DNA from: Acetobacteraceae bacterium
GTDB taxonomy: Bacteria > Pseudomonadota > Alphaproteobacteria > Acetobacterales > Acetobacteraceae
Assembly: GCA_003506895.1 (NCBI GenBank)
Contig: DNXO01000034.1
Span: 194,426 to 215,079, forward strand
Length of the DNA: 20,654 nucleotides
Direction of reading: 5' to 3'
Notes under the pieces: model-generated
The model's input: the letters and a program-made list of their open reading frames with translations, nothing else
Database searches by the model: none
What the model was told of the DNA's origin: nothing
Shown here: positions 8,637-15,370 of the stretch, in pieces
Numbering within the stretch: the first letter of the stretch is position 1
Layout of the letters: the number at the start of each line of letters is the position of its first letter
Program-made: the position numbers and the translations under genes

Positions 8637-9530
8637 CTACTCAGGTCGCAATCGTCCGGCCGCCTGCCGGAGCCCGTGTTGCAGCGCCGCCGTAAACGCC
8701 TTGATGCGGGGCGTCTGACGCATATCCCCGTGCACACCCAGCCACAGTTCGCGCACCTGCGCGGGCCCAGCCGTCGGCAGGCGCACCAGCCCTGGCTCAC
8801 CGTCGCCGAGATACCGAGCCAGGCAGGCGATCCCCATCCCGTCACGCGCCGCCGCACGGTGAATCAAACGGCTGTTGCTGGCCAGGGCGACCACGGCCCT
8901 CGGTGCAAGCCCCCGCACCCACCGCATCTCCGGCGTGTCCAGCAGGTCTGGTTCGGTTTGGATCAGGGCATGCCCCTCCCCGGCCTTCGTCCAGTCCGGC
9001 ATGCCGAACCGCTGCAGATAGGCCGGCGCGGCATACAAATCGTAGGCAACCTCGGCCACCTTCCGGGCGTACAGGTCCGGCTGGGTGAAAGCCGCCATCC
9101 GCAGGGCGACGTCAGCCTCGCGCCTGGTCAGACTCAGCGACCGAGGGGCCGCCACGACCTCGACCTGCACATCCGGGTGGGTCGCGCGAAACGCCGCGAT
9201 GATCGGGGAAAGGACCTCGGCGGCCAGGGTTTCCAGCGTCGTCAGCCGCACCGCTCCCTCCAGCCGCAGATCCTTGCCGGCGATCAGGCGCTCGACCGCC
9301 TGGGTTTCCGCCTCGATCCGTTCGACATTGGCCAGGACTGCCTCGCCAGCTTCCGTGAGGACATAACCCGAGGGGGTCTTCTGCAACAGCGTCGCACCCG
9401 CCCGTTGTTCCAGCGCCTCCAGCCGGCGCCCCATCGTGGGCTGCTGGACGCCCAGCGCACGGGCAGCACCTGACAGCGTACGGTGGCGCGCGATCATCAG
9501 AAACGTCCGCAGATCATCCCAGTCCAGCAT
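8637..9530 (-). CDS. LysR-family transcriptional regulator
   Basis: A 297-residue protein. The N-terminal winged helix-turn-helix (about 1-62) reads DLRTFLMIARHRTLSGAARA, then LGVQQPTMGRRLEALE, the standard LysR DNA-reading helices. The effector domain (about 90-290) contains the expected segments (VRLTTLETLA, HPDVQVEVV, DVALRMAAF). The open frame reaches 9584, but ATG 9530 has GGAGG exactly 8 bases upstream (9539-9543), and MLDWDDLRTF is the usual family start. The gene is divergent from the DoxX-dioxygenase pair across 117 bases. This is the classical arrangement for a LysR protein that controls its divergent neighbours. The effector is unknown; an aromatic or catechol-like compound is a guess from the dioxygenase. 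Confidence 0.93.
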   Translation of the reverse strand: MLDWDDLRTFLMIARHRTLSGAARALGVQQPTMGRRLEALEQRAGATLLQKTPSGYVLTEAGEAVLANVERIEAETQAVERLIAGKDLRLEGAVRLTTLETLAAEVLSPIIAAFRATHPDVQVEVVAAPRSLSLTRREADVALRMAAFTQPDLYARKVAEVAYDLYAAPAYLQRFGMPDWTKAGEGHALIQTEPDLLDTPEMRWVRGLAPRAVVALASNSRLIHRAAARDGMGIACLARYLGDGEPGLVRLPTAGPAQVRELWLGVHGDMRQTPRIKAFTAALQHGLRQAAGRLRPE

Positions 9531-9538
9531 GGAAGGCG

Positions 9539-9543
9539 CCTCC
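9539..9543 (-). promoter_or_regulatory. Shine-Dalgarno site of the LysR gene
   Basis: GGAGG on the minus strand, 8 bases before ATG 9530. It decides this start over the longer open frame that reaches 9584. Confidence 0.7.
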
Positions 9544-9561
9544 ACCCATACGGTTGTGCAT

Positions 9562-9576
9562 AGGGGTTCTACACCT
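9562..9576. promoter_or_regulatory. Imperfect inverted repeat in the LysR/DoxX divergent gap
   Basis: AGGGGT-TCT-ACACCT matches as an inverted repeat at 5 of 6 positions. It lies 31 bases from the LysR start and 71 bases from the DoxX start. The position suits a LysR binding site, but a repeat this short could arise by chance. Confidence 0.3.
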
Positions 9577-9647
9577 TTCACCACGAGCGCGCCGCCCCGC
9601 GTGATCCCATTTTGCGAGCATCGACCTGTTCAAGGACCAGACCGCCC

Positions 9648-10082
9648 ATGATCGACAATCGCACCGCCCCCTATGCCGCCACGTTGCTGCGCCTGACGCT
9701 GGGCGCGGCATTCCTGAGCCATGCCGCGCTGAAGATCTTCGTCTTCACACCAGCCGGCACCGCCCATTTCTTCGAAAGTGTCGGCGTTCCCGGGTTCGTG
9801 GCCTATCTGACCATGCTTGGGGAGGCCGCGGGCGGCCTGGCGCTGATCGCCGGCGAGTACACGCGGATCGTTGCGTTGGCCCTGACTCCCATCCTGCTGG
9901 GCACGATCGCCACGGTGCATGGACATAACGGCTTCTTCTTCCACAACCCCAATGGCGGCTGGGAATATCCGGCGTTCTGGATCGTCGCGCTGGTCGTCCA
10001 GGCCCTGCTTGGCGACGGCGCTTTCGCGGTCGGTTCGCCGCTGCTGCAAGGCGCGCGCGGCAGGGCAGTTGCAGCCGAGTAG
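9648..10082 (+). CDS. DoxX family membrane protein
   Basis: A 144-residue protein with four hydrophobic segments (about 10-30, 46-66, 72-90 and 105-125). It has the DoxX pattern: LLRLTLGAAFLSHAALKIF at the start, then LGEAAGGLALIAGEYTR in the second segment. DoxX proteins are small inner-membrane proteins named after a subunit of thiosulfate:quinone oxidoreductase. Most have no proven activity, though some take part in redox or detoxification systems. ATG 9648 is preferred, with AAGGA at 9632-9636 upstream, over the frame opening at 9612. It is followed by the dioxygenase gene after 43 bases on the same strand and is divergent from LysR. The three genes probably form one regulatory unit. Confidence 0.86.
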   Translation: MIDNRTAPYAATLLRLTLGAAFLSHAALKIFVFTPAGTAHFFESVGVPGFVAYLTMLGEAAGGLALIAGEYTRIVALALTPILLGTIATVHGHNGFFFHNPNGGWEYPAFWIVALVVQALLGDGAFAVGSPLLQGARGRAVAAE

Positions 10083-10125
10083 CCGACGCCCGATGATAAG
10101 TGTTCCAGACCCACGAGGCTGACCC

Positions 10126-10893
10126 ATGTTCCCTGCCCTGTTCCTGAGCCACGGCTCACCGATGATGGCCCTGACCGATTCGCCGGCGCGCGACTTCCTG
10201 TGCGGGCTGGGGCGGGAAGTTGGAAAACCGAGCGCGATATTGGTGGCGTCGGCGCATTGGGAGACGCGGATTCCGGCGTTGAACAAAGTCGAACGCAACA
10301 CCACGATCCACGACTTCTACGGCTTCCCGCCAGAGCTGTTCGCCATGCGCTATGACGCGCCGGGCGCGCCGGCCCTGGCCGACAAAGCCGCCGCGCTGCT
10401 GCGGGAAGCGGGAATGGAAACCGGCATCGACCCCGAACGCGGGTTGGATCATGGGGCATGGGTGCCGCTGACGCTGATGTATCCCGCGGCGGATATCCCC
10501 GTGTTACAGGTGGGCATCCAGTCGCGGCTCGGTCCAGATCATCACCTTCGGCTGGGTCAAGCGCTGGCACCGTTGCGTGCGGATAACGTGCTGATCGTCG
10601 GGTCCGGGTCTTTCACCCATAACCTGCGACTGCTGCGTCGGGATGCGGTGGATGGCCCCCAGCCGCCGGATGTTGTGGCGTTCGCGGACTGGTTCGACAC
10701 GGCGATAACCGAGGGTCGGACACAGGATCTGCTTGAGTACCGCACCCGCGCGCCCTACGCCGAACGCCAGCATCCGACGGATGAGCATTTGCTGCCATTG
10801 TATGTCGCGATGGGTGCCGGTGGGGCGGCGCACCGACTTCATGCTTCAGCGATGTATTCGGCGTTGCGAATGGATGCCTATTCGTTTGCATAG
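10126..10893 (+). CDS. Class III extradiol (DODA/LigB-type) dioxygenase
   Basis: A 255-residue cytoplasmic enzyme of the LigB-like, DOPA-dioxygenase branch (YgiD relatives). The conserved histidines are visible: H9 in LFLSHGSP, H44 in VASAHWET, H109 in GLDHGAWVPL, H165 in GSFTHNL and H221 in HPTDEHLLPLY. H9, H44 and H165 are the likely metal ligands by comparison with the family. These enzymes open catechol-type rings next to a diol, using Fe(II) or, in some members, binding Zn. The natural substrate of the bacterial branch is often unknown, and DOPA is only a known in vitro substrate of relatives. GAGG at 10115-10118 sits 7 bases before the ATG. It is probably co-transcribed with the DoxX gene and controlled by the divergent LysR protein. 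Confidence 0.92.
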   Translation: MFPALFLSHGSPMMALTDSPARDFLCGLGREVGKPSAILVASAHWETRIPALNKVERNTTIHDFYGFPPELFAMRYDAPGAPALADKAAALLREAGMETGIDPERGLDHGAWVPLTLMYPAADIPVLQVGIQSRLGPDHHLRLGQALAPLRADNVLIVGSGSFTHNLRLLRRDAVDGPQPPDVVAFADWFDTAITEGRTQDLLEYRTRAPYAERQHPTDEHLLPLYVAMGAGGAAHRLHASAMYSALRMDAYSFA

Positions 10894-10955
10894 GCGCCGG
10901 GTATTCCAGGCCTGAAGGCTGACAACCCCCCGCACTTGCTCCAAACTCCCCTGAC

Positions 10956-10970
10956 GCCGGACAGTCCGGC
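10956..10970. promoter_or_regulatory. Perfect 7+1+7 palindrome in the leader of the dehydrogenase gene
   Basis: GCCGGAC-A-GTCCGGC is a perfect inverted repeat around one central base. It ends 20 bases before ATG 10991. A one-base centre cannot fold into an RNA hairpin without opening the inner pairs, so a protein-binding operator is more likely than a terminator. No regulator is assigned. Confidence 0.4.
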
Positions 10971-10990
10971 CACAAAAGGGGAAACGAGAC

Positions 10991-11878
10991 ATGAAAGTTG
11001 GCTTCATCGGCGTGGGCAACATGGGTGGCCCGATGTGCCGGAACATCATCCGCAACACGAACCACGAGGTCATCGTCTTCGACCTCAGCCCCGATGCGGT
11101 GAAGGCCTGCACCGATCTTGGCGCGTCCTCCAGCCCGTCGGTCGCCGACGTTGCCAGCCGTTGCGACGTGGTCATCACCTCGCTGCCGCTGCCCCGCATC
11201 GTCGAAGACGTTACCCTGGGCGCCGGCGGTATCGCCGAGAACGCCAAGCCCGGCACGACCTTCATCGACCTGTCCACCAACTCCCCAGCCACCGCCAAGC
11301 GCGTTGCCGCCGGCATGGAGGCCAAGGGCATCCACATGCTGGAAGCGCCGGTCTCCGGCGGCACATCCCGAGCAACCGACGGTACGATCGTGATCATGGT
11401 CGGCGGCGATGCGAAGGTGTTCGAGCAGAACCTTCCGCTGCTGAAATCCTTCAGCGGCGAGGTCATCCATCTTGGCGAGATCGGCTTCGGCTCGACCGCC
11501 AAGCTGATCAACAACATGCTGGCGTTCTGCAACGCTGCCGCCGCGGCCGAGGCGTTGATGATCGGCAAACGCTCCGGCATCGACCTCACGAAGTTGGACG
11601 CGGTCATCCGCAACGCATCGGGAATGTCCAGCGCCTATGGGAACATGGCGAACAAAACCCTGGCGGGTGACTTCAAACCCACCTTCGCGCTGGATCTGGC
11701 ACACAAGGATCTGCGCCTGGCGCTGGAAATGGCGGACGAACTCGGCGTTCCTGGCATGATCGCCCCACAGGTGATGAACCTGATGCGGATGGCACGCGGG
11801 ATGGGCCTCGGGTCGTCTGACTCCGCCGCGGTGGTCCGGGTATATGAGACGGCATTGGGCGAAGACATCAGAGCCTGA
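10991..11878 (+). CDS. 3-hydroxyisobutyrate dehydrogenase-family (beta-hydroxyacid) NAD(P) oxidoreductase
   Basis: A 295-residue enzyme. It has an N-terminal Rossmann domain with GFIGVGNMGGPM (4-15), and an acidic D31 at the end of the second strand, which favours NAD over NADP. The family substrate motif APVSGGTSRATDGT covers 119-132. The catalytic lysine is K171 in STAKLINN, and a helical C-terminal domain follows. The family oxidises or reduces beta-hydroxyacids such as 3-hydroxyisobutyrate, tartronate semialdehyde and 4-hydroxybutyrate. The sequence alone does not fix the substrate. AAAAGGGGAAAC provides a ribosome site before the ATG. It stands as a single gene, preceded by a palindrome and followed by a strong hairpin. 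Confidence 0.9.
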   Translation: MKVGFIGVGNMGGPMCRNIIRNTNHEVIVFDLSPDAVKACTDLGASSSPSVADVASRCDVVITSLPLPRIVEDVTLGAGGIAENAKPGTTFIDLSTNSPATAKRVAAGMEAKGIHMLEAPVSGGTSRATDGTIVIMVGGDAKVFEQNLPLLKSFSGEVIHLGEIGFGSTAKLINNMLAFCNAAAAAEALMIGKRSGIDLTKLDAVIRNASGMSSAYGNMANKTLAGDFKPTFALDLAHKDLRLALEMADELGVPGMIAPQVMNLMRMARGMGLGSSDSAAVVRVYETALGEDIRA

Positions 11879-11884
11879 ACCACC

Positions 11885-11921
11885 GAACCGCCCGCCGCCA
11901 GGCCGGGGCGGCGGGCGGTTC
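11885..11921 (+). terminator. Strong 15-bp perfect hairpin after the dehydrogenase gene
   Basis: Left arm 11885-11899 (GAACCGCCCGCCGCC), 7-base loop AGGCCGG, right arm 11907-11921; all 15 pairs match and most are G-C. It begins 6 bases after the TGA stop. No T-run follows (GTCAAAAC), so it is a stem-only terminator or a 3'-end stabiliser rather than a classical Rho-independent terminator. The symmetry means it could act on either strand. Confidence 0.75.
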
Positions 11922-12042
11922 GTCAAAACACAATAGTGTGCATGCCCCAGCGCGCTATCCGGGTTTAAGTTATCCCGCATATCAGGCAACAAACGCTGCT
12001 GACGATCGGTGTGCGTGACTACGGATAACCAGAGGCGACCGA

Positions 12043-12393
12043 ATGACCGAGAAAAATGCCATCCTGGTGGTCGAGGACGACCCCCTCGTGTCGGAGGTCA
12101 TTGCCGCCGCGCTGGATGACATTTATCAGATTACGATCGTCGAATCCGCCTCCGAGGCGATGGTTTCCCTCAGCCAGGGTAATATCCGCCTGATGTTGCT
12201 GGATTGCACCCTGCCCGGCGGTGTCGATCCGGGCTTGATTCCCGAAGCTGACCGCCTCGGCACCGCCGTCATACTGATGTCGGGCGATCCCGGACGGATG
12301 GCGAAACTAACCGACCAACCGCGGCCGTTCATGTTGAAGCCTTTCACGCTGACCGGCTTGATCGATACCGTCCGCTCGGTTTTCGCCACCTAA
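12043..12393 (+). CDS. Stand-alone response regulator receiver domain
   Basis: A 116-residue single receiver (CheY-like) domain with no output domain. All phosphorylation residues are present: acidic pair D12/D13 in VVEDDP, phospho-acceptor D54 in LMLLDCTLPGG, S80 in ILMSGDP and K99 in MLKPF. AGAGG at 12031-12035 gives a ribosome site 7 bases before the ATG. No histidine kinase is encoded nearby, so it is an orphan in this window. Single-domain receivers usually act in phosphorelays, chemotaxis or by protein-protein contact. Neighbours give no clear pathway: a dehydrogenase lies upstream on the same strand behind a hairpin, and a membrane glycosyltransferase-like gene follows after 243 bases. 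Confidence 0.92.
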   Translation: MTEKNAILVVEDDPLVSEVIAAALDDIYQITIVESASEAMVSLSQGNIRLMLLDCTLPGGVDPGLIPEADRLGTAVILMSGDPGRMAKLTDQPRPFMLKPFTLTGLIDTVRSVFAT

Positions 12394-12636
12394 ATCACGC
12401 GCTTCGCTGCCCGTTCAGCTTTTTTGATCGGGTGGCCGTCGCAGTCGCGGCCGACGCCGATGGCCCCGTAACGATTCAGCGCCCTTCCCGCGGCGGTGGG
12501 ATGGTAGAGGTTGCCACGGACAGGCCGGCCATCGAAACGCCGCGCTTTTTCAGCGCCGCCAGCGCGGTTTGCTTCCAGCCGGACCGGGCGCGTGATAATG
12601 ACGTGGCTTATTCAACGTGGCGCGGCAAGGACTGTC
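12394..12636 (+). other. 243-base gap with two weak hairpins; no gene seen
   Basis: GCTG-CCCGTT-CAGC (12406-12419) is followed by six T residues (12420-12425). It is a possible short intrinsic terminator for the receiver gene, though the stem is only 4 bp. Further on, CCGCGCT (12540-12546) pairs with AGCGCGG (12561-12567) around a 14-base loop and is followed by TTT. The open frame of the next gene extends back through the second half of the gap, but that translation (from 12511) is Arg/Pro-rich and looks non-coding. Confidence 0.4.
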
Positions 12637-14238
12637 ATGAAAAGGAAGGCCCTGTTCGCTTGTACCGTGGCCTTTATGGCCATCGTCACGATCCTGATCG
12701 CGTTTCGTTGCGCCGACTACTTCGAGGACAATCTCTATAACACCGGAACGATCCTGCACAGTGCCTCCGCCGGTCCCGGCCCGTTGCTGCAAACCTCGCT
12801 GGTGACGGAATATTTTGTCCAATATCCGATCGAGCGGGCGGAGGATTGGCATCGCAGTCTTTCTATCCTTATTGCCTCCCGGGTGGTGCGCCTGACCGGC
12901 GCGCCCGTCGCGATTACGGCTCTTCACCTGTTTTATCTCGCCGCGTTCGGCACCCTGCTGTTCCGCATCGTCCGCACGGCCGCGCTTGAGGCCCCGAACA
13001 CCCGCGATCGAGCCAACTGGATCGCGCTGGCATCCATCGCCGCACTGGCGTTCAGCCCCGCCGGCCTACTGATCCTGTCGCGCACCGCGATGGACGATCC
13101 GCTGGCCGGCAGTCTGGCACTTGGCGGTTTGCTGCTGAGCCTGCGCGAAGAGTTCCCGACAAGACGCGCGGCGGCATGCGCCGGACTTTGCTTTGGCGCA
13201 ACGTTCTGGGCAAAGGACTTCTATCTGCTGTGGACGGGATTGGGCTCATTGATCCTGCTTGTGGGCCTGTTCCTGGGGCCGTTGCGGGTGACGTTCGGTC
13301 GGCTTCTAACGGCGCTGATCCCCGGTATGGTCGCGGCCCCCATCGCGGCGGGCAAGCTGCTGTGGAACCATGCCGACCTTGGAACATTCCTGCCGACGCT
13401 CGCGCTGACGGAAAACCGAATCTACATCTATGGTTTCTATACCGGGTGGAATCCGCACTTTCCGTTCTACCTCACAGGTAACGACAACCTGGCCAGTGCC
13501 ATTACGCTGGCGGGCGGATTGCTGCCCGCGATCAAGGCCGCGATCCTTGTGCAAATCCCCGCCATGCAGACATTGATCGAGGCTTTCATTCCGGTCGCGC
13601 CGCTGCTGATCGCGGCGCTGTTCGTCACCCGCCGCTATATCGCGCACCGGCCACTTCATGGGCGTGTTTCCATCGCGACCGCGGTCATCTTCATCACCTA
13701 TATCGCGTTCTTCATGACGGGATCGAGCACGGTCGATCAGCCCCGCTACTGGATCGTTCCAGTCGGTATGGCCTGCGGGCTTGGGCTGATCCGCGGCCTT
13801 GATTTGCTGTCCGACCGGACACGGGAACGACCGGCGTTGCGCCTGGGGGTGTTGGGGGTTCTGTATGCCATCGGCGTCTATCAGATCCCGGCCGCGTATG
13901 CCGGCCTGCGCAAACCGCCCTTGATCGCGCCGGCGATGGTCGGCTGGATTCATCAGCACCTGGCCCACGGCAATCCGGTGGATACCGTCGCCCTGGATGG
14001 CCGGATGGCGTTCTACTACTATTCCTTGACGGGTGACCGGGTCGTAACCGTTTGGCCGGCTGCACTGGGCAAGCTCACCACCGATCAGACGCGGCGCTGG
14101 CTGACGGATTATCATGTCGGCTGGGCGCTGCTGGCCGAAAGCGACATCGCAACCCGGAACGCCCTGGAGAAGATCGGCTTCGCGGTGGAGAAACAAGATG
14201 CGGGCTGGATCGCGATGCGGCCCCATGTTTCGCCTTAG
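12637..14238 (+). CDS. Polytopic membrane protein, possible GT-C-type glycosyltransferase
   Basis: A 533-residue inner-membrane protein from ATG 12637, which has AAGGA at 12627-12631. The frame opens at 12511, but the first 42 codons are not convincing. There are about ten or more hydrophobic segments. An acidic first loop (DYFED, 27-31) follows the first segment, with RTAMDDPLAG at 149-158, a QPRYWIVP segment (368-375) before a late membrane helix, and a soluble C-terminal tail (about 430-533). This layout resembles GT-C enzymes (PMT/ArnT type), which transfer sugars from polyprenyl-phosphate donors at the outer face of the membrane. I cannot identify a specific subfamily. The adjoining glf region supports a glycan role. 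It converges on the 2OG-oxygenase operon and overlaps its last small ORF by 4 bases. Confidence 0.6.
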   Translation: MKRKALFACTVAFMAIVTILIAFRCADYFEDNLYNTGTILHSASAGPGPLLQTSLVTEYFVQYPIERAEDWHRSLSILIASRVVRLTGAPVAITALHLFYLAAFGTLLFRIVRTAALEAPNTRDRANWIALASIAALAFSPAGLLILSRTAMDDPLAGSLALGGLLLSLREEFPTRRAAACAGLCFGATFWAKDFYLLWTGLGSLILLVGLFLGPLRVTFGRLLTALIPGMVAAPIAAGKLLWNHADLGTFLPTLALTENRIYIYGFYTGWNPHFPFYLTGNDNLASAITLAGGLLPAIKAAILVQIPAMQTLIEAFIPVAPLLIAALFVTRRYIAHRPLHGRVSIATAVIFITYIAFFMTGSSTVDQPRYWIVPVGMACGLGLIRGLDLLSDRTRERPALRLGVLGVLYAIGVYQIPAAYAGLRKPPLIAPAMVGWIHQHLAHGNPVDTVALDGRMAFYYYSLTGDRVVTVWPAALGKLTTDQTRRWLTDYHVGWALLAESDIATRNALEKIGFAVEKQDAGWIAMRPHVSP

Positions 14239-14411
14239 GCGTCACCATCGTAGGCGGTATCGGCGGTCACGTGGTCAGGTAACGCGAGCAGTGCGTTCGC
14301 CAAGCGTATGACACCGCTTTGACGCGGGATGATGTTGAACCCAATCAGGCGCCGCATCGGCGCGTCTGGCCTGCCGTGTGATCGCGACAGGTACCAGCCG
14401 CATAAAGTCAT
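14235..14411 (-). CDS. Small 58-residue ORF coupled to the oxygenase gene by ATGA
   Basis: On the minus strand the oxygenase gene ends in AGATGA. The ATG inside it (14411-14409) opens a frame of 58 codons ending at TAA 14237-14235. The product begins MTLCGWYLSRSHGRP and contains RRLIGFNIIPRQSGVIRLA and ALLALPDHVTAD. By my count 42 of 58 third positions are G or C. That is what coding DNA in this genome would give, although random DNA of this composition could give it too. There is no signal peptide and no clear membrane segment. The ORF fills nearly the whole gap between the oxygenase and the convergent membrane-protein gene, overlapping the latter's stop by 4 bases. I recognise no family. 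It could be a real small protein or a chance frame. Confidence 0.4.
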   Translation of the reverse strand: MTLCGWYLSRSHGRPDAPMRRLIGFNIIPRQSGVIRLANALLALPDHVTADTAYDGDA

Positions 14412-15298
14412 CTGGTCACGTGATCATAGAGGCTGAAGAGTACAGGTGGCACAAAAGGCTTCAATCGGCGCCGAATGCGCCCCTTGAACGACTCCTCTGG
14501 ACGGGGCCTGAATAACGTGGAATGCCTTTCGGATATTTCCTCGTCCGGCCTCCCGTTGCTGTAGTAGTAGAGCGCCAGGGACTTCCGCGAGCGGTCGGGT
14601 GGGCACTGAAGCTCGTCGGGATGCCCGTGATAGCTGAAGTCGGTGGTTGAGAAGATCACCATGCGATTAAACAGTGGCGCCACCTTCTTTACACAAGCCG
14701 TCATATCGCGGTTCCAAAGTTCGAAATCGCCGCCAAACTCCGGGCTCCAGTCTTTGTTTAGATAAATTAGTAGATTAAGCCGCCGATCCAGCCGCAAGCG
14801 ATCTTGACGGTTGAAATCAGCGTGGACGGCCAGCTTTCCTCCCCGCTCAATCTGATGCAAGCCCCCACCAAACCAATGCGGATCTGGTATCAGGCCCGAA
14901 ATACCAGTTAAATGTTCCAAAAAACTCATAAACAGAGAGCCGTTCAAAAAATACAGAAAAAGCCTGATTTGTATGGGAATAACATCCTCGGCATCGAGAG
15001 CGAGCTTGATTTCCTGCTCTGCATCGAACCTGTGCCAATGGCGCAGCTTGGGGTCAGGAAATACCGCCAGGAGTTCGTTCAGAACGTCATCGTCAAAGAG
15101 GTTGTCGATTACGATATGGGGGAACGGCGAACCGGCCTGATACTCCTCGCGACGTTCGTTCGCGATCGTATACAGTTTGGTTGTCGGAATAAGGGACGAC
15201 GCGTCACTCAACCATCGAAACGGAGTCGCCTGAGCCGCATCAGGAACAACAAGATTCTGGACATTCACCGCCGAGTCTCCACCATACCGGAAAGACAT
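14408..15298 (-). CDS. 2-oxoglutarate/Fe(II)-dependent oxygenase
   Basis: A 296-residue soluble protein with a double-stranded beta-helix oxygenase core. The iron triad is visible as H159-x-D161 in KLAVHADFN and H224 in FSYHGHP (H226 is close by). The 2-oxoglutarate salt-bridge pair is R238-x-S240 in RSRKSLALYYYS. LLIYLNKDW and FGGDFELW are the strands typical of the prolyl-4-hydroxylase-like branch. The N-terminal segment PFPHIVIDNLFDDDVLNELLAVFPDP is the usual lead-in for this group. These enzymes hydroxylate a target using O2 and 2-oxoglutarate. Members encoded in surface-glycan clusters are common, but their targets are mostly unknown. The frame opens at ATG 15298 without a ribosome site. 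GTG 15268 with GGTGGAG 8 bases upstream is an attractive alternative start (286 residues). Confidence 0.88.
   Translation of the reverse strand: MSFRYGGDSAVNVQNLVVPDAAQATPFRWLSDASSLIPTTKLYTIANERREEYQAGSPFPHIVIDNLFDDDVLNELLAVFPDPKLRHWHRFDAEQEIKLALDAEDVIPIQIRLFLYFLNGSLFMSFLEHLTGISGLIPDPHWFGGGLHQIERGGKLAVHADFNRQDRLRLDRRLNLLIYLNKDWSPEFGGDFELWNRDMTACVKKVAPLFNRMVIFSTTDFSYHGHPDELQCPPDRSRKSLALYYYSNGRPDEEISERHSTLFRPRPEESFKGRIRRRLKPFVPPVLFSLYDHVTR
15277..15283 (-). promoter_or_regulatory. Shine-Dalgarno-like site suggesting a GTG start for the oxygenase
   Basis: GGTGGAG on the minus strand lies 8 bases before GTG 15268-15266. ATG 15298 has only an A+T-rich leader with no such site, so the GTG may be the true start. 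Confidence 0.45.
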
Positions 15299-15315
15299 TT
15301 ATTACGAAATCAGTG

Positions 15316-15341
15316 GATCAGTCAAAATTACCGTACTGATC
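15316..15341 (-). other. Intercistronic hairpin between the GT-like and oxygenase genes
   Basis: GATCAGT (15316-15322) and ACTGATC (15335-15341) are perfect inverted arms around a 12-base loop. They lie in the 72-base gap between two co-directional genes. No T-run follows in either direction. It could be an RNA processing or attenuation hairpin, or an operator. Confidence 0.35.
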
Positions 15342-15370
15342 GGGCCATGTCACCGGCGCACTCTGACGAC

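Noticed and set aside
12406..12425. Confident intrinsic terminator after the receiver gene
   Set aside because: The T-run is good but the stem has only 4 pairs; kept only as part of the gap description.
12511..12636. N-terminal extension of the membrane protein gene
   Set aside because: The 42 extra residues are Arg/Pro/Ser-rich and lack a membrane or signal pattern; ATG 12637 has a ribosome site and leads straight into a hydrophobic segment.
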